A stretch of DNA of 5,842 nucleotides, taken from the NCBI GenBank assembly GCA_030671465.1, contig DAOVIP010000138.1:1-5842 (forward strand), read 5' to 3'. Every line of letters starts with the position of its first letter. Position 1 is the stretch's first letter. Shown piece after piece: positions 1 through 4,559 of this stretch. The notes beneath the pieces were generated by a model that worked only from the letters and a program-made list of their open reading frames with translations, did no database searches and was not told the DNA's origin. This stretch comes from Candidatus Aminicenantota bacterium (GTDB taxonomy: Bacteria; Acidobacteriota; Aminicenantia; UBA2199). Position numbers and translations under genes: made by a program.

Positions 1-780
1 GGTTTCCTTCATGTTATTGACAAGTTCTTTTACCGTTGAGGTTAAAGATGAGATCGGAGTGAGGGAATTCATGATTTCATGAGTTAAAATTCGAATCATT
101 TTTTGCCATGCTTCCATTTCTTTCTCTTCCAGTTCACTGCGGATATTCTGCAGGGAAACCAGCTTATAACTTTCTCCCCTCATTCTGAATTCTGTGGCAT
201 GGATGACCAGTTGAAGCGGCTCTCCGGACTGATCGATTTTGACAAGAGACTTATCACCGGGTTTGAGCCGAAAAAACACTTCAACCAATTCCGGACTGAA
301 GGATTTCAATGACTCAATGTTTTTAAGCTGCCGGTATTTTAACAGCCGTTTGGCTGCCCTATTGGCCAGGTCAACTGTGCCATCCGGCAGAAAAACAATC
401 AAACCGATACCCACATGACGGACCATGGTCTGCAGGTATCGGTACTGTTCTTCCTTTTCGGTTCGGTACCGTTGAAAGTCCTTGAATATCCCGGACAGGA
501 CATTATTGAGTTCTTTGAATGAGGGACCGATGTGGGTGTCCGAGAATGACTGGGAAAAGTCCGCATACTTGACCGCTTCCAGGAAGCGGGCCAAATTCCG
601 GTTGGTTTTCTCAATATAGAAAATCAGGCGGAATATCTGATAAATAACCGCGATTCCAACAACCAGATAGGTGGCATACAGGTCGGTTTTTATTACCAGA
701 TAAGTCAGCAGAAAGAGTCCGAGAGCGATTGAAATGATCCGCAATATAACCTGGAGCCTAAAATGTCTGATCCATTTCAT
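1..780 (-). CDS. Sensor histidine kinase, NtrY/NtrB-like with PAS domain (partial, C-terminus off the left edge)
   Basis: This is the N-terminal 260 residues of a membrane histidine kinase that would phosphorylate the response regulator encoded just upstream. Two hydrophobic helices (about residues 9-30 and 34-56) are separated by only a few residues (KTD), so there is essentially no periplasmic sensor domain. A cytoplasmic linker (57-115) and a PAS-like domain (about 120-215, with GLIVFLPDGTVDLANRAA) follow. The H-box THEIMNSLTPI puts the phosphoacceptor at His234. The ATP-binding domain lies beyond the window. The start is fixed by an in-frame TGA two codons upstream of the ATG at 780. No Shine-Dalgarno sequence is visible, unlike the other genes here, so translation may be coupled to the regulator gene 49 bp upstream. 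The H-box and context fit the COG5000-like kinases paired with sigma-54 activators. The signal is unknown. Confidence 0.93.
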   Translation of the reverse strand, partial: MKWIRHFRLQVILRIISIALGLFLLTYLVIKTDLYATYLVVGIAVIYQIFRLIFYIEKTNRNLARFLEAVKYADFSQSFSDTHIGPSFKELNNVLSGIFKDFQRYRTEKEEQYRYLQTMVRHVGIGLIVFLPDGTVDLANRAAKRLLKYRQLKNIESLKSFSPELVEVFFRLKPGDKSLVKIDQSGEPLQLVIHATEFRMRGESYKLVSLQNIRSELEEKEMEAWQKMIRILTHEIMNSLTPISSLTSTVKELVNNMKET

Positions 781-795
781 GTGTCAGCAGGGGAA

Positions 796-833
796 CCGAT
801 GCCGGATGGGAATAGCCTGGTAATAGGCATCAG
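796..833 (-). other. Hairpin-capable inverted repeat over the regulator stop codon
   Basis: In the minus-strand transcript, CTGATGCC (833-826) can pair with GGCATCGG (803-796), giving an 8-bp stem with one U-G pair and a 22-nt loop. The loop holds an alternative 4-bp pairing. The first arm contains the regulator's TGA stop (832-830). No T-run follows, so it does not look like an intrinsic terminator. It could affect read-through, mRNA stability or access to the kinase start 16 nt downstream. Its function is inference. Confidence 0.4.
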
Positions 834-2212
834 ATCTTGTATTTTTTCATACGGCGGTAAAGGGATGTTCTGGTCAATCCCAGCTCCCTGGCCGCCTGGC
901 TGATGTTTCCGTCGTGTTTTTCGATGGCCCGACTGATGGTTCGCTTTTCCATTTCATCCAGATTATAGTTCTGTGACCCATCCTCCCGGTCCCCGGTCCT
1001 ATCTGATACGGGAGGAAAGAGAAAGTCATCCGGAGTTAAAACCGGGGATTCGCTCAGGATCACCGCCCTTTCGATGGCATGCTGCAATTCCCGGACATTA
1101 CCCGGCCAATGATAGGATTTTAATTTTTTCAGAGTGGCATCGGAAATCTTCTTAATCGTTTTTTTGTATTTATGACAATACATTTTTAAATAGTATTCCA
1201 GCAACAATGGAATATCTTCAATCCGCTCCCTCAGTGGTGGTATGGTAATCTCCACTGTATTAATACGGTAAAGAAGGTCCTGACGAAATTCATTTTTGTC
1301 CACCAGCTTTTTTACAGGCATATTGGAGGCACAAATCAACCGGATATCAATGGGAATCGGTTTGTTGGAACCGAGGCGGATGACATAGCGGGTTTCAAGA
1401 ACCCGAAGGATTTTGGACTGAAGTGCCAGAGACAGATTTCCGATTTCGTCCAGGAAAAGGGTTCCTCCCGAAGCCACCTCGAATCGCCCGGGGCGATCAC
1501 TTTTTGCATCGGTAAAAGCACCTTTCACATGTCCGAAAAGCTCGCTCTCAAATAATGATTCACTGATGGCTCCCATATCCACACTGATAAAAACCTCATC
1601 GAATCGCTGTGAATTCCGGTGCAAGGCCCGGGCCACAAGCTCTTTTCCGGTTCCGTTTTCACCGAGGATCAATATATTTGCATCTGTCTTGGATACTTTA
1701 TTTATGGTTTGAAAAACCTTTTCCATGGCACTGGAATGCCCAATGAATTCATGAAATGGTTGATCCATATCGGCACTGAGTTGCTTTTGGCGATAACGCA
1801 GATCCGCAATCTCCAGTCTGGATTTTCTGAGTTTTATAGCTGAAGAAAGTGTTGCCAGCAGTTTTTCATTCTGCCAGGGTTTCAGGATGAAATCTACAGC
1901 TCCGGCCTTGACCGCCCGAACCGCCATATCTACATCACCGAAGGCGGTGATAAGAACAACCACTGCAGAGGGATCTATGGTATATATTTTATCCAACCAA
2001 TAAAATCCTTCCTGCCCACTGGTTACATCCAGAGTAAAATTCATATCCAATAAAATTACATCAAATGATTCGTTTCTTATCAATGCCGGTATTTTTTTGG
2101 GATCCTTTTCAGTAAACACCTGGGTGACATGTTTTTTTAAAAGTAAACCTGCTGCATGCAGTACATCTTCATCATCGTCAACAATCAGAATTTTCCCATA
2201 ATTGTCATCCAT
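830..2212 (-). CDS. Sigma-54-dependent response regulator (NtrC family: REC, AAA+, Fis-type HTH)
   Basis: This 460-residue protein is a phosphorylation-controlled activator of sigma-54 RNA polymerase. The receiver domain (about 7-127) has the acidic pocket D12/D13, phosphoacceptor D56 (ILLDMNF), T89 and K111. The AAA+ domain (about 156-390) has Walker A GENGTGKE (184-191), the sigma-54 contact loop GAFTDA (231-236), Walker B TLFLDEIG (251-258) and the arginine-finger region FRQDLLYR (309-316). A Fis-type helix-turn-helix ends the protein (418-460, SQAARELGLTRTSLYRR). Two oddities are the GAFTDA loop in place of GAFTGA and about five extra residues after D56 in the receiver. An ATG 14 codons upstream (2254) was rejected, because AGGA sits 8 nt before the ATG at 2212 and the longer start falls inside a promoter-like element. 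The likely targets are the divergent pump operon and possibly its own promoter. The family call is very secure. Confidence 0.97.
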   Translation of the reverse strand: MDDNYGKILIVDDDEDVLHAAGLLLKKHVTQVFTEKDPKKIPALIRNESFDVILLDMNFTLDVTSGQEGFYWLDKIYTIDPSAVVVLITAFGDVDMAVRAVKAGAVDFILKPWQNEKLLATLSSAIKLRKSRLEIADLRYRQKQLSADMDQPFHEFIGHSSAMEKVFQTINKVSKTDANILILGENGTGKELVARALHRNSQRFDEVFISVDMGAISESLFESELFGHVKGAFTDAKSDRPGRFEVASGGTLFLDEIGNLSLALQSKILRVLETRYVIRLGSNKPIPIDIRLICASNMPVKKLVDKNEFRQDLLYRINTVEITIPPLRERIEDIPLLLEYYLKMYCHKYKKTIKKISDATLKKLKSYHWPGNVRELQHAIERAVILSESPVLTPDDFLFPPVSDRTGDREDGSQNYNLDEMEKRTISRAIEKHDGNISQAARELGLTRTSLYRRMKKYKI

Positions 2213-2220
2213 TTTATATA

Positions 2221-2224
2221 TCCT
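2221..2224 (-). promoter_or_regulatory. Ribosome binding site of the response regulator
   Basis: AGGA on the minus strand lies 8 nt before the ATG at 2212. It decides the start in favour of the 460-residue form beginning MDDNYGKILIVDDD. The upstream ATG at 2254 has no comparable site. Confidence 0.7.
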
Positions 2225-2238
2225 ACAATAATTGATAT

Positions 2239-2253
2239 ACAATTTCCATGCCA
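2239..2253 (-). promoter_or_regulatory. Candidate sigma-54 promoter for the regulator/kinase operon
   Basis: The minus strand reads TGGCAT (2253-2248), five bases GGAAA, then TTGT (2242-2239). The invariant GG and the G of the -12 element have the correct spacing, but the last -12 base is T rather than the preferred C. The predicted start is near 2227, leaving about 15 nt before the ATG with AGGA inside. The match is weaker than that of the rightward promoter, so a sigma-70-type promoter nearby cannot be excluded. If real, it implies autoregulation of the two-component system. Confidence 0.45.
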
Positions 2254-2306
2254 TATATAAAATTTCTGAAAAACCCCGATTTCCTCATTTGAATGCAGGC
2301 AGAATT

Positions 2307-2335
2307 CGACCATTCATCATTATCGGCCATTCGTC
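2307..2335 (+). repeat. Imperfect 12-bp direct repeat in the intergenic region
   Basis: CGACCATTCATC (2307-2318) and CGGCCATTCGTC (2324-2335) match at 10 of 12 positions, with a 17-bp period. They lie between the leftward promoter and the central dyads. They could be an operator for another regulator or chance; no known binding motif was recognised. Confidence 0.35.
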
Positions 2336-2360
2336 TCTGGCAAAATCTGTCTTTTAGATA

Positions 2361-2376
2361 TGTTCGCTGCCGTACA
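2361..2376. promoter_or_regulatory. Putative activator binding site 1 (enhancer dyad)
   Basis: TGTTCG-ctgc-CGTACA is a 16-bp dyad whose arms agree at 5 of 6 positions (TGTTCG versus TGTACG). The size and the 6-4-6 layout resemble binding sites of Fis-type helix-turn-helix sigma-54 activators. It spans about -157 to -142 from the predicted pump transcription start and about -134 to -149 from the predicted regulator start, both normal enhancer distances. Confidence 0.55.
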
Positions 2377-2380
2377 CCAC

Positions 2381-2396
2381 TGTGTGAAAACGAACA
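2381..2396. promoter_or_regulatory. Putative activator binding site 2 (enhancer dyad)
   Basis: TGTGTG-aaaa-CGAACA has the same 6-4-6 layout as site 1, with one arm (CGAACA) an exact complement of site 1's TGTTCG and the other weaker (4 of 6). It begins exactly 20 bp after site 1, about two helical turns, so two dimers would lie on the same DNA face. The strong outer arms of the pair, extended, form the 9-bp inverted repeat ATATGTTCG / CGAACACAT (8 of 9). Confidence 0.5.
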
Positions 2397-2451
2397 CATT
2401 TTCCCATTGGATTGAATCACATCTGATCCGCTCAGTTTGGATATCCCTGTT

Positions 2452-2464
2452 AATCAATACTTTG
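2452..2464 (+). promoter_or_regulatory. Candidate IHF binding site
   Basis: AATCAATACTTTG fits the E. coli consensus WATCAA-N4-TTR at every defined position. It lies between the enhancer dyads and the -24/-12 promoter, centred about 60 bp upstream of the predicted transcription start, which is where IHF bends DNA in known sigma-54 promoters. Whether this organism's IHF/HU proteins share the E. coli specificity is not known. Confidence 0.6.
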
Positions 2465-2491
2465 TATCTCTGATCAGGGTACTTTAGATAT

Positions 2492-2507
2492 TGGCATTAT
2501 ACTTGCT
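2492..2507 (+). promoter_or_regulatory. Sigma-54 (-24/-12) promoter of the pump operon
   Basis: TGGCAT (2492-2497), five bases TATAC, then TTGCT (2503-2507) matches the consensus TGGCAC-N5-TTGCW except for the common C-to-T change. There are exactly 10 bp between the GG and the GC. The expected start is near 2518, giving a leader of about 13 nt that consists of little more than the ribosome binding site. The divergent neighbour encodes a sigma-54 activator, which supports the call. Confidence 0.85.
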
Positions 2508-2518
2508 GAGCATATTTT

Positions 2519-2522
2519 GGAG
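2519..2522 (+). promoter_or_regulatory. Ribosome binding site of the adaptor gene
   Basis: GGAG lies 8 nt before the ATG at 2531 and 14 nt before the in-frame ATG at 2537. It therefore favours the first ATG. It would lie at the extreme 5' end of the mRNA made from the predicted promoter. Confidence 0.65.
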
Positions 2523-2530
2523 AATATCGA

Positions 2531-3784
2531 ATGGGCATGGACAAAATAATTGAAAAGAAAAAATGGCCCCTGAAAAAGGTGGTTAAATACAGTACAGTTG
2601 GTCTGGCAATTTTCATGTTAGTTATACTGCTTATCAGCACCAGGGAATCTTCCCTTAACATAAAAAAAGAACGCATTACCATTTCCCCGGTCATCTACGG
2701 TCCTTTTCAAGAAGACATTCCGATTATTGGCAAAGTACTTCCCATCGACACCCGGTATCTGGATACCATTGAAGGCGGTGTGGTGGAAAAAATTTATATT
2801 GAGAATGGTACCATGGTGAAAACAGGGGATAAAATCCTGACATTGTCAAACACAGACCTTCTCATCAATATCATGAGAAGCGAGGCTGAAGTCAATCGGG
2901 CCAGCAATGATCTGCGTGCTACCAGACTATCACTGGAACAAAACAGATTAAGACTGGAAACCCAGCTGGTTGAAGTTGACTTCGAGCTCCAGAAACAGAA
3001 ACGACTCTATGAGCGGAATAAAATCCTGTTTAAAGAAGATTTGATATCCAGAGGAGAATTTGAAAATATAAAAGATCAATACAATTATCTATTCAAAAAA
3101 AGACAGTTAATCAAGGAATCCCATGAGAAAGATCTTTACTTTCAAAAAGAACAAATAACCCAGCTGGAAAAATCCTTGCAGAGAATGCAGACAAATCTTG
3201 AACTGGTAAGGCAACGACAGGATAATCTGACCATTCAAGCACCCATTGATGGCCTGTTAACCTCCTTTAAAGCAGAAATCGGAGAATCAATGCCTTCGGG
3301 CGAGCGCATCGGGAAAGTAGATGTAATGGAGGGCTTTAAAGTCAGGGCAGAAATTGATGAACATTACCTCAGCCGCATCGAGACAGGCAAGATCGGAACA
3401 TTCGAGTTTGCCGGGAAAAATCATTCCCTGATCACAACCAAAATCTATCAAGAAGTAAAAGATGGAAAGTTTGAAGTGAATTTGATTTTCAAAAATAGTG
3501 AACCCCCGGGTATTCGGCGGGGACAAACCCTGCATATTAAACTGGCTCTGAGTGAAACAAAAGATGCACTGCTGATAAGCCGGGGGGGGTTCTATCAATC
3601 AACAGGAGGGAACTGGGTATATCTGGTGGATCCGTCCGGACAGTTTGCCACCAAGAGAGACATTCAGCTTAACCGGCAAAACACCAGGTTCTTTGAGGTC
3701 ACAAAAGGCCTTAAAAAAGGAGAAGAGGTGATTACGTCATCTTATGAGAATTTCGGAAATATAGAAAGATTAAACTTAAAATAG
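2531..3784 (+). CDS. HlyD/MacA-family periplasmic adaptor of an ABC export pump
   Basis: This 417-residue protein links an inner-membrane ABC transporter to an outer-membrane duct. A short basic cytoplasmic N-terminus is followed by one membrane anchor (about 20-36) with no signal cleavage site or lipobox cysteine. Next come half of a lipoyl-like domain (about 76-112, GGVVEKIYIENGTMVKTGD), a long charged coiled-coil hairpin (about 115-233), the other lipoyl half (237-262, APIDGLLTSF), a beta-barrel and a C-terminal membrane-proximal domain (about 345-417, SRGGFYQSTGGNWVYLV). The hairpin tip carries the full R-x3-L-x6-S motif (R162, L166, S173), known from AcrA/MacA-type adaptors to dock on TolC. 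It is first in the operon, under a -24/-12 promoter, and its stop is 12 bp before the ATPase start. An 8-G tract (3582-3589) lies in frame. The substrate is unknown. Confidence 0.93.
   Translation: MGMDKIIEKKKWPLKKVVKYSTVGLAIFMLVILLISTRESSLNIKKERITISPVIYGPFQEDIPIIGKVLPIDTRYLDTIEGGVVEKIYIENGTMVKTGDKILTLSNTDLLINIMRSEAEVNRASNDLRATRLSLEQNRLRLETQLVEVDFELQKQKRLYERNKILFKEDLISRGEFENIKDQYNYLFKKRQLIKESHEKDLYFQKEQITQLEKSLQRMQTNLELVRQRQDNLTIQAPIDGLLTSFKAEIGESMPSGERIGKVDVMEGFKVRAEIDEHYLSRIETGKIGTFEFAGKNHSLITTKIYQEVKDGKFEVNLIFKNSEPPGIRRGQTLHIKLALSETKDALLISRGGFYQSTGGNWVYLVDPSGQFATKRDIQLNRQNTRFFEVTKGLKKGEEVITSSYENFGNIERLNLK
3582..3589 (+). repeat. Run of eight G inside the adaptor gene
   Basis: The tract encodes part of Arg-Gly-Gly in the SRGGFYQ motif of the C-terminal domain. 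As given, the frame is intact and the downstream residues remain family-like, so no frameshift is present. Such tracts are prone to replication slippage and to sequencing error. Confidence 0.9.
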
Positions 3785-3790
3785 AAGGAG
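3785..3790 (+). promoter_or_regulatory. Ribosome binding site of the ATPase gene
   Basis: AAGGAG begins directly after the adaptor's TAG stop and ends 6 nt before the ATG at 3797. It is a strong site and indicates tight operon organisation. Confidence 0.8.
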
Positions 3791-3796
3791 AGTGTT

Positions 3797-4486
3797 ATGA
3801 TTGAAACAAAGAATCTTGTAAAAATTTTTACCACCGAAGAAGTGGAGACATCTGCCCTCAATAAAGTGAACCTGATAATTAAAGAAGGTGAGTTTGTATC
3901 TATTATGGGTCCATCGGGATGTGGAAAATCCACATTATTAAACATTCTCGGGCTTTTAGACAATCCCACTGATGGTGAATATGAATTCTTGGGTGAGGAT
4001 GTCACTCGATATTCAGAAAGACAGCGCGCACATCTGCGGAAAGGTAATCTTGGATTTGTTTTCCAGAGTTATAACCTGATTGATGAATTGACCGTGTTTG
4101 AGAATGTGGAACTCCCCATGCTTTACCTCAAAATTTCAGCATCTGAGCGAAAAAAGAAAGCCATGGAAGTTCTGGAAAGATTGCAATTGATTCCCCGGAA
4201 GAATCATTTTCCCCAGCAGTTATCCGGAGGTCAGCAGCAGCGGGTTGCGGTGGCCAGGGCCATTGTGGTCAAGCCAAAATTAATCCTGGCAGATGAGCCG
4301 ACCGGGAATCTGGATTCGTCAAACGGAGAAGAGGTGATGAACCTGCTCAACCAGCTTCATGATGAAGGCACTACCATACTAATGGTCACCCATTCACCGG
4401 CTTATGCCGAATACAGTCAGAGAGTCATTCACCTTTTCGACGGCCATATTGTCACCGAAAACATCAACAAAGAATTTCATATATAA
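3797..4486 (+). CDS. ABC transporter ATPase, MacB/LolD type
   Basis: This 229-residue cytoplasmic ATPase powers the FtsX/MacB-like permease encoded downstream. All the nucleotide-binding motifs are intact: Walker A GPSGCGKST (38-46), Q-loop Q90 in FVFQSYNL, signature LSGGQ (142-146), Walker B LILADEP (162-168) with catalytic E167, D-loop NLD (171-173) and H-loop H199. The length and the sequence ADEPTGNLDS are typical of the MacB/LolD/FtsE group (COG1136), whose members work by mechanical coupling across the membrane rather than by simple substrate passage. The ATPase is a separate chain here, not fused to the permease as in E. coli MacB. It follows the adaptor by 12 bp with its own AAGGAG. 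The gene symbol is left empty because subgroup and substrate cannot be fixed. LolD-like lipoprotein export is less likely, given the adaptor partner. Confidence 0.96.
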   Translation: MIETKNLVKIFTTEEVETSALNKVNLIIKEGEFVSIMGPSGCGKSTLLNILGLLDNPTDGEYEFLGEDVTRYSERQRAHLRKGNLGFVFQSYNLIDELTVFENVELPMLYLKISASERKKKAMEVLERLQLIPRKNHFPQQLSGGQQQRVAVARAIVVKPKLILADEPTGNLDSSNGEEVMNLLNQLHDEGTTILMVTHSPAYAEYSQRVIHLFDGHIVTENINKEFHI

Positions 4487-4501
4487 TCCGGAGATTTATC
4501 G

Positions 4502-4555
4502 ATGGATAGCAGAAAATGCAACCGAGGAGCTGGAGTAAGAAAGGGTGGAGGTTAG
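4502..4555 (+). CDS. Possible 17-residue leader peptide before the permease
   Basis: A short ORF encodes MDSRKCNRGAGVRKGGG, with GGAG (4490-4493) 8 nt before its ATG. It ends with TAG 4 nt before the permease ATG, and the permease's GGAGG lies within its last codons. That layout would allow translational coupling. The peptide is basic and glycine-rich with no known family, and the spacer is purine-rich with several GGAG runs, so the ORF may be accidental. There is no evidence for it beyond position and spacing. Confidence 0.25.
   Translation: MDSRKCNRGAGVRKGGG
4547..4551 (+). promoter_or_regulatory. Ribosome binding site of the permease gene
   Basis: GGAGG lies 8 nt before the ATG at 4560. 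It is the strongest site in the window and fixes the permease start. Confidence 0.8.
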
Positions 4556-4559
4556 AACG

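Larger units (their letters stand above)
2213..2530. promoter_or_regulatory. Divergent intergenic regulatory region, regulator/kinase versus pump operon
   Basis: This 318-bp gap has no convincing gene. It holds, from left to right, a leftward -24/-12-like element (2239-2253), an imperfect direct repeat (2307-2335), two 16-bp dyads (2361-2376 and 2381-2396), a perfect IHF consensus (2452-2464), an 8-bp palindrome CTGATCAG (2470-2477) and a rightward -24/-12 promoter (2492-2507). The dyads sit close to the midpoint between the two predicted transcription starts (about 2227 and 2518). This is the standard layout of a sigma-54 control region: distant enhancer, bend site, promoter. Confidence 0.8.

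Noticed and set aside
103..614. Short frames on both strands within the kinase gene (103-312 plus, 399-614 minus).
   Set aside because: The open kinase frame across 1-780 contains the membrane helices, PAS domain and H-box, so these frames are shadows.
796..833. Intrinsic terminator between the regulator and kinase genes.
   Set aside because: The stem lacks a following T-run and the loop is long. The two genes are co-directional with a short gap, so read-through is expected.
2213..2254. Longer regulator start at 2254 adding 14 N-terminal residues (MAWKLYINYCRIYK).
   Set aside because: It has no ribosome site, overlaps the leftward -24/-12-like element and adds residues before a receiver domain that normally begins near KILIVDDD. 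The ATG at 2212 has AGGA at 8 nt.
2223..2420. 65-residue minus-strand reading frame in the intergenic region (GTG start at 2420).
   Set aside because: It runs through the enhancer dyads and the promoter-like element, has an unconvincing ribosome site and no recognisable protein character.
2445..2479. CCCTG...CAGGG inverted repeat around the IHF site, including the CTGATCAG palindrome.
   Set aside because: The arms are only 5 bp with a 25-bp gap, and the palindrome is short. Neither matches a known motif or the better-supported dyads, so no separate site was called.
3287..3598. 103-residue minus-strand reading frame inside the adaptor gene.
   Set aside because: It lies wholly opposite a well-supported coding frame and its translation resembles no family; it is a shadow.
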